Shown: piece by piece, positions 7,429 through 14,898 of the stretch
How the letters are laid out: every line of letters starts with the position of its first letter
How positions within the stretch are numbered: the first letter of the stretch is position 1
Position numbers and translations under genes: made by a program
The notes under the pieces: model-generated
Database searches by the model: none
The model's input: only the letters and a program-made list of their open reading frames with translations
Told to the model about the DNA's origin: nothing
Assembly: GCA_964551815.1 (NCBI GenBank)
Contig: CAZKEL010000036.1
Coordinates: 1-25,119, forward strand
Source: D37C17 sp964551815
GTDB taxonomy: Bacteria > Fidelibacterota > Marinisomatia > SCGC-AAA003-L08 > D37C17
DNA: 25,119 nucleotides
Direction: 5' to 3'

Positions 7429-10400
7429 ATGGCACGATTTCCATATTTATTTGTGATTTTTATCTTATTTGGGCTGATTCTCGCTGAAAACAGTCGCGTA
7501 AATGAGTGTCCGGAAGGACAATATTTGGATTGCAGCGAAGTATGCTGGCCAGAATGGTATTTTCAACCTGGAAATAATTATTGCGAAGATGGACATGGAT
7601 TGGAAGAGAATTCCAATTATCCTAATTTCAGCTGCCTTGACTGGGGGTTCGACGGTGCAGTTTGTGACAGTGGTTGGCTGGGTGTTTTAGGAACAGAGTA
7701 TTATTTCTGTATGGGGAATATTTCTGGCGGGGATTGTGCAGACTGTTCCGGGCAGCCAAACGGCAATGCTGAGCTAGATAATTGCGGAATTTGCGATGAT
7801 GATACTTCCAATGATTGTGTACAGGACTGTGCCGGAGTTTGGGGTGGTGATAACTGGCTTTCAGATTGTGGCTGCGTTTCTGCTGATGACTCTGGAGATG
7901 AATGCGATGATTGTCATGGTGTACCTAATGGTGATTCCTGGGAAAGTGACTGTGGTTGCGTAGCATGGGATAATTCCGGTGATGAATGTGATGACTGTGC
8001 AGGTGTTCCCAATGGGGATAACTGGCTTTCCGATTGTGGCTGTGTAGCAACTGATAATGATGGGGATGACTGTGATGATTGTAACGGAGTTCCAAATGGT
8101 GATTCCTGGGAAAGTGACTGCGGTTGTGTAGCATTCGATAATTCCGGCGATGAATGTGATGATTGTGCAGGTGTACCCAATGGAAATAATTGGCTGTCAG
8201 ATTGCGGTTGTGTACCGGCTTCTAATGACGGTAATGATTGTGACGACTGTAATGGTATCCCCTACGGTAATGCAGTCTATGATGAATGTGGAATTTGTGA
8301 CGGAACAGGCATTCCCGCGGGTCATTGTGATTGCAATGGAAATATTTTTGATTGTAATAATGTTTGCGGTGGTTCCGGTGTATTGGATAATTGTGGTGTC
8401 TGTGACAATGACCTTTCAAATGATTGTATTCCTGATTGTAATGGGGAATGGGGTGGTTCCGGTTTATTAGATAATTGTGGTAATTGCGATAGTGATCCTT
8501 CCAATGACTGTGTGGAAGACTGTAATGGTGTTTGGGGTGGTGATGCAGAATATGATGCCTGTGGTATTTGTGATGGTGATGGTTATGATTGCGATGCAGA
8601 TGGTTTACCCGCTTGTGACTCCCAAAGATTAAGTGGATTTAATTTTGGAAATAATCCAATAGGTTCTGAAAGAGATTGCATAGATGAAAATGGGTGGCAG
8701 GATAACGACTGTGACGGGGTATGTGATTGTTGTAACTATACCAATGGCGGTGAATGTAATCAGGTCGGTTGTTATTGGGTAGGTACTGAGAGCTATCCTG
8801 AGGGTGTATGTGTTACCGAATCTGAATTAGAATATATCGGCTGGGAAGGACCAGATTGTTTAACAGATTGTGGAAATTTAAATGAATTATCATCCTCAAT
8901 ATCAAATGGAAATGCAAATGAGGCTTGTATAATTGTGACTAATTGGGATTTCAGTTGTTATAGTGATTGTACTCCTGAAGAATTTTCACAAGATTTTGTA
9001 GATGCCTGCCTTGCTTGTCTCTCCGGCGATACTGATTGTAATGAATTATTTTCAAATGATAATGATATTTGTGATGAGGATGATTATAATCCTAATATGT
9101 GTACAGACCAGGATGAAGATGGATGTGATGACTGTTCAAGTGGAATTTTTAATCCTTCAAATGATGGAGATGATTTAGATGGCGATGGTCTGTGTGATGA
9201 TGGTGATCCTGAACCAAATTGTTCTACGAATGATTCTGATGAATGTGGTGTGTGCGGAGGTACCGGAATCCCTGAAGGAGATTGTGACTGCGAAGGCCAT
9301 GTATTAGATTGTAATAATAATTGCGGTGGCGATGCTGTTCTGGATAATTGTGGAAATTGTGATAATGACCTCTCCAATGACTGTGTCCCCGATTGTAATG
9401 GAGAATGGGGTGGCTCTGCAATGCTTGATAACTGTGGTAATTGTGATCCTTATCCCTGGAATGACTGCAGCGAAGATTGTAATGGTGTCTGGGGTGGTGA
9501 CTCCCAATTAGATGAATGTGGTATCTGTGATGGACCCGGCATACCGGCAGGGCATTGCGATTGCGATGGAAATGTTTTAGATTGCAGCGGAAACTGCGGT
9601 GGAAATACCACTTTTGATAATTGCGGAAATTGTGATGACGATCCTTCAAACAACTGCGTTCCCGATTGCAATGGCGATTGGGGTGGAACTGCATTTGAAG
9701 ATAATTGCGGAAATTGTGATTCGGATCCCGAAAATGATTGTGTAGAAGATTGTAACGGAATTTGGGGTGGGAATACCCAATTAGATAGTTGTGGAGTTTG
9801 CGGAGGCGAAAATAATTCTGAACCCTGTGGAGCACATTCCATTTCTGTAGTTGATGTGCCCAATGATCAGGGGTATCAATTATTTATATCCTTTTCAAAA
9901 TCTGTATATGACACAGACACACTTGTCACCCGTTCTGAAATGTATTCTTTAGAATTAAAACATATTGGTGATACCTGGATTACCATTCAAACAGTGGGTG
10001 CCTATGGTGCTGATACTTATACAGTCCTAGTCCCAACTTTATATAATAATGTGGAATCTGAATTCAGACTCATCGCAAATATGGACGAAGGAAATTTCCT
10101 GACGAATGAGGAAATTATTGGAATTGCCATTGATAATATTATTCCCACTACTCCGGAGAATCTGGCAGGCAGCAGAGTTGATGATTTATTGGAACTCTCC
10201 TGGGATTACTACATTGAGGATGATTTTAACTACCACGCTGTTACCGATGTGTGGGGCAGTCCCACTTATACCACTGAAAATTATGCGTCCATCAATATAC
10301 TTGCGGATCAATACCCTTATAATGAATTCTGGGTAAATTCTGTAGATATAAATGGAAATTTATCCCAAGACTCTGAGTATATTGCTTCCTACGTATTAAA

Positions 10401-11541
10401 TGAAGGACAAAATCTGGTAAGCTTTTCGATACTTCCTGAAGATAATACTCTGGTGAATGTCATAGAGGGAACAGGATCCGATTTTTCCATTATTGGAATT
10501 TTAGGTGAAGGAGTGGCTGCATCCTATATCTATACTGACAGTTTTGGAAATGAATTTTACGGATGGTTTGGTAGTCTCATATATTTATCTCCCCATGCTG
10601 GTTATTGGGTGCAGGCAACAGATGATGATTTCCTCATGTTAAAGGGAGACAAAATCCATGACACAGCAACGGAACTTCATACGGGATCAAATTTAATTTC
10701 CTATAATTGTTCAACGGTAGGAGCAGTAGAGGAACTGGTACAAGAACCCTGTATTAAGGGGATTTTAGGTCAGGGAGTCGCTACCTCTTATGTGGATGGA
10801 ATGGGCTGGATAGGAAGTTTAGAATTTCTTATTCCCGGCAGCGGATATTGGTTTCAGGTTGACAGTGAATGTAGTTATGTTGATTATGAGTATGAATGTG
10901 CAGAATTTAATCAGTCACTGTCACGTAAGATTCAGAAAGACCAGCAGCAGGCTCAAGAATTTGTGCAGTCTATGCAGCAGGCATTTTATTTCTTCGGTAA
11001 TTTAAAAATAGCTGAAGAAGGTGATATAGTTGAAGCCTACAAAGGAAATACAAAAGTCGGTTCAAGGGTATGGAGTGGAGCCTATACTGACATTCCCGTA
11101 ATGGGAAATGATGGTATGAACTATTCTACTGAGTTTTGTAACACGGGAGATATACCTACTTTTAAACTCATTAAATCTACTGGTGAGATATATGATATTA
11201 AGGGGAATATACCTCCATTTGAAAATAATAAGTTATTTTTAGTGGATCATGTGGCTGAAGTGAAACCTGCTCCTGCAGGATTTTACATTTATTCAATTTA
11301 TCCCAATCCTTTTAATCCTGTTACCAGTGTTCAATTTAGTTTAGAGTCTGAGAATATAGTGACTCTGCAAATCTATGATTTAAAAGGTCGAATGATAGAG
11401 GAAATATCACAAAAATACCTTTCAAGTGGATATCATACAATCAGTTGGAATGCTGAAGATCGTTCCAGTGGAATATACTTTATGAATTTATTAGTGAATG
11501 GAGAAAAAACACTTACCCAAAAAGTTGTGTTAACAAAGTAA
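7429..11541 (+). CDS. Giant secreted Cys/Asp-rich repeat protein with T9SS sorting domain
   Basis: The likely start is the ATG at 7429 (1370 aa), because it opens a clear signal peptide (MARFPYLFVIFILFGLILAE). A TTG at 7363 would add 22 residues in front. Order of parts: signal peptide; about 110 Cys-containing residues; a tandem array of 28-residue Cys/Asp units (7825-8241); a 91-residue compound repeat (8281-8553); a Cys-rich spacer ending in Asp-rich, thrombospondin-3-like calcium motifs (DQDEDGCDD, DDLDGDGLCDDGD); two more 91-residue repeats (9238-9783); a fibronectin-III-like region (about 9840-10390); and two related beta modules (IIGILGEGVAASY with GYWVQA; IKGILGQGVATSY with GYWFQV). 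The type A T9SS domain begins YPNPFNPVTSVQFSL and ends QKVVLTK. The predicted protein is cell-surface or secreted, rich in disulfides and calcium sites. No enzyme motif is recognised; a surface adhesin or structural role is inference only. Confidence 0.88.
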   Translation: MARFPYLFVIFILFGLILAENSRVNECPEGQYLDCSEVCWPEWYFQPGNNYCEDGHGLEENSNYPNFSCLDWGFDGAVCDSGWLGVLGTEYYFCMGNISGGDCADCSGQPNGNAELDNCGICDDDTSNDCVQDCAGVWGGDNWLSDCGCVSADDSGDECDDCHGVPNGDSWESDCGCVAWDNSGDECDDCAGVPNGDNWLSDCGCVATDNDGDDCDDCNGVPNGDSWESDCGCVAFDNSGDECDDCAGVPNGNNWLSDCGCVPASNDGNDCDDCNGIPYGNAVYDECGICDGTGIPAGHCDCNGNIFDCNNVCGGSGVLDNCGVCDNDLSNDCIPDCNGEWGGSGLLDNCGNCDSDPSNDCVEDCNGVWGGDAEYDACGICDGDGYDCDADGLPACDSQRLSGFNFGNNPIGSERDCIDENGWQDNDCDGVCDCCNYTNGGECNQVGCYWVGTESYPEGVCVTESELEYIGWEGPDCLTDCGNLNELSSSISNGNANEACIIVTNWDFSCYSDCTPEEFSQDFVDACLACLSGDTDCNELFSNDNDICDEDDYNPNMCTDQDEDGCDDCSSGIFNPSNDGDDLDGDGLCDDGDPEPNCSTNDSDECGVCGGTGIPEGDCDCEGHVLDCNNNCGGDAVLDNCGNCDNDLSNDCVPDCNGEWGGSAMLDNCGNCDPYPWNDCSEDCNGVWGGDSQLDECGICDGPGIPAGHCDCDGNVLDCSGNCGGNTTFDNCGNCDDDPSNNCVPDCNGDWGGTAFEDNCGNCDSDPENDCVEDCNGIWGGNTQLDSCGVCGGENNSEPCGAHSISVVDVPNDQGYQLFISFSKSVYDTDTLVTRSEMYSLELKHIGDTWITIQTVGAYGADTYTVLVPTLYNNVESEFRLIANMDEGNFLTNEEIIGIAIDNIIPTTPENLAGSRVDDLLELSWDYYIEDDFNYHAVTDVWGSPTYTTENYASINILADQYPYNEFWVNSVDINGNLSQDSEYIASYVLNEGQNLVSFSILPEDNTLVNVIEGTGSDFSIIGILGEGVAASYIYTDSFGNEFYGWFGSLIYLSPHAGYWVQATDDDFLMLKGDKIHDTATELHTGSNLISYNCSTVGAVEELVQEPCIKGILGQGVATSYVDGMGWIGSLEFLIPGSGYWFQVDSECSYVDYEYECAEFNQSLSRKIQKDQQQAQEFVQSMQQAFYFFGNLKIAEEGDIVEAYKGNTKVGSRVWSGAYTDIPVMGNDGMNYSTEFCNTGDIPTFKLIKSTGEIYDIKGNIPPFENNKLFLVDHVAEVKPAPAGFYIYSIYPNPFNPVTSVQFSLESENIVTLQIYDLKGRMIEEISQKYLSSGYHTISWNAEDRSSGIYFMNLLVNGEKTLTQKVVLTK
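7825..8241 (+). repeat. Five tandem 28-residue (84-nt) Cys/Asp units inside the repeat protein
   Basis: Units begin at 7825, 7906, 7990, 8074 and 8158. The first is 81 nt and the rest exactly 84 nt. Each carries four cysteines in the pattern DDCxGVPNGDxW-SDCGCV-GDxC. Units alternate between a WLS form (1, 3, 5) and a WES form (2, 4), so the larger period is 168 nt. Between units 3 and 5 the first 19 codons show eight silent differences but only one amino-acid change, so the protein pattern is kept while the DNA drifts. Confidence 0.92.
8281..8553 (+). repeat. 91-residue compound Cys repeat, copy 1
   Basis: This 273-nt unit begins at DECGICDGTGIPAGHCDC and ends before DACGIC at 8554. It contains the sub-blocks CGGxxxLDNCGxCDND, DCNGEWGG and DCNGVWGG. 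It aligns without length change to copies 2 and 3 at 9238-9783. Confidence 0.88.
9238..9783 (+). repeat. 91-residue compound Cys repeats, copies 2 and 3 (tandem)
   Basis: Copy 2 starts at 9238 (DECGVCGG), copy 3 at 9511 (DECGICDG), and the next block (DSCGVCGG) starts at 9784, giving exact 273-nt steps. Copy 2 has 14 cysteines. Each 91-residue unit breaks into two 28-residue modules and one 35-residue module; the last is the same module with a seven-residue GxGIPxG-type insert. The array is thus built from the same 28-residue module as the first array. Confidence 0.9.
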
Positions 11542-11560
11542 GGGAGTTTAAATTGAAAAT

Positions 11561-11591
11561 AAAAATCCCCCGGTATTACCGGGGGATTTTT
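11561..11591. terminator. Bidirectional rho-independent terminator between convergent genes
   Basis: A 13-pair perfect stem (AAAAATCCCCCGG at 11561-11573 with its complement at 11579-11591) encloses a 5-base loop. It is T-rich on leaving in either direction (GATTTTTATTT on +; on - the complement of the A-rich run before 11561). It lies between the repeat-protein stop and the yajQ stop, and its right arm overlaps the yajQ stop codon by two bases. Confidence 0.92.
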
Positions 11592-12081
11592 ATTTCTTCA
11601 TGTTGATAAACTGTAAGGGGATATCCGCTACCTTTTCATTTAATAGGTTTATAACAGCCTGTAGGTCATCAATCTTTTTCCCTGTTACTCTGATTTGATC
11701 TCCCTGAATTTGGGACTGTACTTTCAATTTAGATTCTTTAATAAGTTTATTAATCATTTTTGACTTATCCTTTGATATCCCCTGGTGCAGTTGAACTGAC
11801 TGCTTTAATGTTTTTCCCGAGGCTTTTTCAATCTCCCCAAATTGAAAGGTTTTGATAGAAATCCCCCTGCCAATCGCCCTTTTTTCCAGCATATCTTTCA
11901 GAGCATCAATTTTCATTTCTGAGTCCGTTTCCAAAGTAATAAAGTCTTCTTTTTTATTTAATACAACCTGACTGCCACTGCCCCTGAAATCATAACGGTT
12001 GGCAATATCCCTGTTGACCATGTTAACAGAGTTTTCAACTTCCTGTAGGTCGAATTTACTTACTATATCAAATGAAGGCAT
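11590..12081 (-). CDS. yajQ: YajQ-family nucleotide (cyclic di-GMP) binding protein
   Basis: The 163-residue length and the start MPSFDIVSKFDLQEVENSVN are diagnostic of YajQ, as are NRYDFRGS, the paired region KTFQFGEIEKASGKTLKQ and the C-terminal RVTGKKIDDLQAVI. YajQ proteins are small cytoplasmic two-domain proteins. Some members bind cyclic di-GMP and act with a transcription regulator in Xanthomonas; others bind nucleotides or RNA. Which applies here cannot be told from sequence. The ATG at 12081 (minus strand) has no strong ribosome binding site. The gene stands alone, downstream of a tRNA gene on the same strand, and ends in the shared bidirectional terminator. Confidence 0.95.
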   Translation of the reverse strand: MPSFDIVSKFDLQEVENSVNMVNRDIANRYDFRGSGSQVVLNKKEDFITLETDSEMKIDALKDMLEKRAIGRGISIKTFQFGEIEKASGKTLKQSVQLHQGISKDKSKMINKLIKESKLKVQSQIQGDQIRVTGKKIDDLQAVINLLNEKVADIPLQFINMKK

Positions 12082-12143
12082 GTCTTATAAAATAATTAAA
12101 ATTTTCTGGTTTTTATATAATTTTCATGGGAGCGAATAATAAG

Positions 12144-12227
12144 TGCTCGGAACTGGAGTCGAACCAGCACATCCTTGCGGACACCAGACCCTGAACCTGG
12201 CGCGTCTACCAATTCCGCCATCCGAGC
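12144..12227 (-). tRNA. tRNA-Leu (anticodon CAG)
   Basis: On the minus strand the 84-base gene folds as a class II tRNA. The acceptor stem is GCTCGGA/TCCGAGC with discriminator A. The anticodon arm CCAGG-TTCAGGG-TCTGG places CAG in the 7-base loop (anticodon complement at 12191-12193). A long variable arm (GTCCGCAAGGAT) and a T arm with TTCGACT follow. Long variable arm plus CAG gives leucine, decoding CUG. CCA is not encoded. The gene is monocistronic, between yajQ and the hydrolase. Confidence 0.96.
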
Positions 12228-12254
12228 ATTATCCTGCATTGATCAAGGCGGGAA

Positions 12255-12283
12255 AATTAAGGTAATAATTGAAAGGTTGCCAA
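12255..12283 (-). promoter_or_regulatory. Candidate promoter for tRNA-Leu
   Basis: Reading leftward, TTGGCA (complement of 12278-12283) is followed after 17 bases by TTAATT (complement of 12255-12260). Transcription would start about 20 bases before the tRNA 5' end at 12227, which is a sensible tRNA leader. The -10 match is only moderate. Confidence 0.33.
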
Positions 12284-12367
12284 GAATTACAATTGGTAAC
12301 ATTTTCTGAAAGGAGGATTGCTGGGATATGGCGTAACTTTTCCTGTTTTATAACATACTTTAATCTT

Positions 12368-13510
12368 ATGCCAAGAGCCATAAAAATTACCCTTGCCAGT
12401 TTTTTATCTATTCTGTTTTCACAGGAAGAATGTGACGGAACCAGGTATTTTGAGGAAGTTTTCCAGCAAGTTGACATTTCTCAGAATATTACCTATGGAG
12501 GAAATTATAATCCTAATATTTGGGGACAGGCACAATGGGTAGATTTAAAAATGGATGTTTATGAACCATCCGGTGATTCCCACCAGAATAGGCCTCTGGT
12601 AATTTTCATGTTTGGAGGCTCATTTGTAGCAGGGGATAAGACTTCTCCTGATATTGTTGAACTGTGTACTCGGTATGCTAAATCAGGGTATGTTGCTGCC
12701 GCAATTGATTACCGACTCACTACTAATTTAATTTGGTCTGCGAATACAGAAACAGCCTATATGGCAGCAGCCAAGGCAATTCACGATTTAAAATCATCCA
12801 TACGCTATTTTCGAATGGAGGTTGAAAACGGGAACCAATATAATATTGATCCAAACCGAATTTATGCAGGCGGTGTTTCTGCAGGTGGGATTGCAGCAGT
12901 GAACGCTGCCTATTTAAACGAAGCCAATGAAGTGCCTGATCATTTAACAGATTTTATGGATGAAAATGGAGGACTGGAAGGAAACAGCGGGAATGAAGGG
13001 TACTCCAGTGAATTTCATGGAATTATAAATCTTTGCGGTGCCGTGGGAGCCCCTGAATGGATTATCGAAAATGATATTCCGGTGGTAAATGTACACGGTG
13101 ATGAAGATACAATTGTCCCCTATGGTGACGGACTTATTACACTCTTTGGACTCAATATGCAGGTATATGGGAGCTATGTCATTAATGAGACCATGCTCAA
13201 TTTGGGAAATATTTCTTCCCTGCACACGTTTGTGGGTGAGGATCATACACCTTTTATGGGTTCCTCAGAGGCTATGGATATTACCGTAGAATTCACCCGT
13301 AGTTTCATGTTTGATTTGGTATGTTTTGAAACTTCTGAACTCATTGGCGACCTCAATGGAGATGATTTGGTTAATATTCAGGATATTATCCTCATGGTGA
13401 ATATTATTTTGGGTAATATGGAGTATGATACCTCCGCAGATTTAAATGGTGATGCCATTGTCAATGTGTTGGATGTAATACAATTAATGAATATTATTCT
13501 GGACAGCTAA
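12368..13510 (+). CDS. Secreted alpha/beta hydrolase (carboxylesterase-like) with C-terminal dockerin
   Basis: Starting at the ATG at 12368 gives 380 residues with a signal peptide (MPRAIKITLASFLSILFSQ). An open frame extends back to 12269, but that part does not look like an export signal. The catalytic domain (about 55-320) shows the oxyanion segment MFGGSFVAGD (81-90), nucleophile Ser171 in GGVSAGG, a probable acid Asp247 in VHGDEDTIVPYGDG and His293 in GEDHTPF, the layout of the esterase/lipase family. Residues 326-380 form a dockerin-like EF-hand pair: GDLNGDDLVNIQDI and DLNGDAIVNVLDV, each followed by a MNIIL-type helix. The dockerin suggests surface attachment or calcium-dependent assembly; no cohesin is seen in the window. 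The natural substrate is unknown. No ribosome binding site is evident. Confidence 0.86.
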   Translation: MPRAIKITLASFLSILFSQEECDGTRYFEEVFQQVDISQNITYGGNYNPNIWGQAQWVDLKMDVYEPSGDSHQNRPLVIFMFGGSFVAGDKTSPDIVELCTRYAKSGYVAAAIDYRLTTNLIWSANTETAYMAAAKAIHDLKSSIRYFRMEVENGNQYNIDPNRIYAGGVSAGGIAAVNAAYLNEANEVPDHLTDFMDENGGLEGNSGNEGYSSEFHGIINLCGAVGAPEWIIENDIPVVNVHGDEDTIVPYGDGLITLFGLNMQVYGSYVINETMLNLGNISSLHTFVGEDHTPFMGSSEAMDITVEFTRSFMFDLVCFETSELIGDLNGDDLVNIQDIILMVNIILGNMEYDTSADLNGDAIVNVLDVIQLMNIILDS

Positions 13511-13541
13511 ACTCTTCCTTCACATACCAACTTTTCCCTCC

Positions 13542-13928
13542 ATGTTTCATTGTAAAACATTTTCCGGAGTATTCCTTTTATTTATGTTCATTACCAGTTG
13601 CGGTACTAAGGAGAATGAAACAGAATTTAAGACTAATTCCCCGGAAGCCAAAGGTTATGATATTTTTATACGGATGGCATGTAATGCCTGTCATTCTACG
13701 GATGGGTCATTAAAATTAGGCCCTACCATTAAAGGGCAGTTTGGAAAAGAAATCCGTCATACCGATGGAAGCATCCGCATCATTGATGAGGAATACATTA
13801 AAGAATCAATAAATGAACCCTTAAAATTTATAGCGGAAGGATTTACGCCGATTATGCCCTCTTATAAACCTATCTTAAAAGATCAGGATATTGCTCATGT
13901 CATTGCTTATATAAAAGCACTACGGTAA
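13542..13928 (+). CDS. Cytochrome c lipoprotein similar to the heme domain of cytochrome oxidase subunit II
   Basis: This 128-residue protein has a lipobox (FITSC, acylated Cys20), so it is probably a membrane-anchored periplasmic lipoprotein. Heme c is attached through Cys47 and Cys50 with axial His51 (CNACH); Met105 in FTPIMPSYK is the likely second ligand. The spacing GPTIKGQFGKE, then the acidic DEEYIKESINEP, then MPSYK and DIAHVIAYIKAL closely follows the cytochrome c domain fused to subunit II (CoxB) of caa3-type oxidases. Here that domain stands alone without the copper domain. It lies just upstream of heme O synthase and a CtaM-like gene, which supports a role as electron donor to a heme-copper oxidase. 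The exact partner is inference. Confidence 0.88.
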   Translation: MFHCKTFSGVFLLFMFITSCGTKENETEFKTNSPEAKGYDIFIRMACNACHSTDGSLKLGPTIKGQFGKEIRHTDGSIRIIDEEYIKESINEPLKFIAEGFTPIMPSYKPILKDQDIAHVIAYIKALR

Positions 13929-14013
13929 ATATCTGTCCTCCCACATTTCAATCCTATTTTAATTTACGCCGGATTTTATTCAGCTAATTTTCCGTTTTTC
14001 CAGCTAAGAAACG

Positions 14014-14898
14014 TTGAAACAGAAATATTCTTCATATATTGAATTAACCAAACCCCGGATTGCCCTCATGGTCTTGGTAACTGCTTATTTGGGTTATTAT
14101 TTGGGACTGCGAAGTCAAGGCAGCCATATGACAGATTGGAATAGTTGGTTTATACTGATTTATTTGCTCTTGGGTACTTGGGCAGCTTCTGCAGGGTCAG
14201 CAGTGTTGAATCAGGTATTAGAACATCGCCATGATGCTAAAATGGCACGGACAAAAAACAGACCTATTGTGACAGGAGAGGTGGCTGTGCTCCCGGCATT
14301 GGGGTTTGGAATGCTTCTCTCCTTTGCAGGTATAGCTGTTTTATATTGGTTTACCAACCCTATTACTGCTATGATTTCTGCTGCTACCATATTTTTGTAT
14401 ATTCTCATTTATACACCAAGCAAAAGATTGAGTACCTGGAATACGATTATTGGATCTGTTCCTGGTGCTTTGCCTCCTGTGGGAGGATGGACTGCTGCAA
14501 CAGGGGAAATAGCAGCCCCTGCCTGGATTCTATTTGGAATTCTCTTTTGCTGGCAAATGCCCCATTTTCTGGCAATAGCTATTATTTATGCAGCTGATTA
14601 TGAAAAAGGCGGCTTTAAAATGCTGCCAAATATATATCCAGAATCTAAGAGAACCAGTTACATCATTTTATTTTTTACCATTGCTCTTTTAATTACAAGT
14701 CTTGGGCTGTATATTCTCAAAGTTGGCGGTTTATTTTACGCAATTGGGGCTGCTGTATTGGGAATGATTTTTTTATTATATGCCCTCCAAGTCATTTTTA
14801 ATTCCAATAAAAAGAATGCCCGTAAGCTTATGCTGGTGTCTATTATTTATCTTCCCCTTTTGCTCATCATCATTTTAATAGAAAGGATTCTAAATTGA
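14014..14898 (+). CDS. ctaB: Heme O synthase (protoheme IX farnesyltransferase)
   Basis: CtaB/CyoE transfers a farnesyl group to the 2-vinyl of heme b, giving heme o for heme-copper oxidases. This is a UbiA-superfamily membrane protein of 294 residues with about eight or nine hydrophobic segments. Diagnostic motifs are LTKPRI (11-16), the first prenyl-diphosphate site NQVLEHRHDAKMARTKNRP (66-84), YTPSKRLSTWNTIIGSVPGALPP, and the second site YAADYEKGGFKMLP. The start is a TTG at 14014, with no ATG better placed before LTKPRI. The gene follows the cytochrome c lipoprotein by 85 bases and its stop overlaps the next start (TTGA), so translation is probably coupled. Also named cyoE. Confidence 0.95.
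   Translation: MKQKYSSYIELTKPRIALMVLVTAYLGYYLGLRSQGSHMTDWNSWFILIYLLLGTWAASAGSAVLNQVLEHRHDAKMARTKNRPIVTGEVAVLPALGFGMLLSFAGIAVLYWFTNPITAMISAATIFLYILIYTPSKRLSTWNTIIGSVPGALPPVGGWTAATGEIAAPAWILFGILFCWQMPHFLAIAIIYAADYEKGGFKMLPNIYPESKRTSYIILFFTIALLITSLGLYILKVGGLFYAIGAAVLGMIFLLYALQVIFNSNKKNARKLMLVSIIYLPLLLIIILIERILN

Noticed and set aside
7906..8241. Regular 84-nt direct repeats that could suggest a CRISPR array
   Set aside because: There are no spacers. Units are contiguous, in frame, and diverge mostly at silent positions within a coding sequence.
7914..9863. Several long minus-strand frames opposite the Cys-rich repeats (for example 7914-8180, 9224-9835, 9450-9863)
   Set aside because: They arise because the repeated GAT/TGT/GGT/AAT codons leave few stops on the other strand. 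Their translations are His/Arg- or Ser/Gln-rich low-complexity sequence with no domain or start context.
12368..13510. Dockerins as evidence for a cellulosome
   Set aside because: No cohesin, scaffoldin, cellulase or carbohydrate-binding module is present, and the rest of the window looks like an aerobic marine bacterium.
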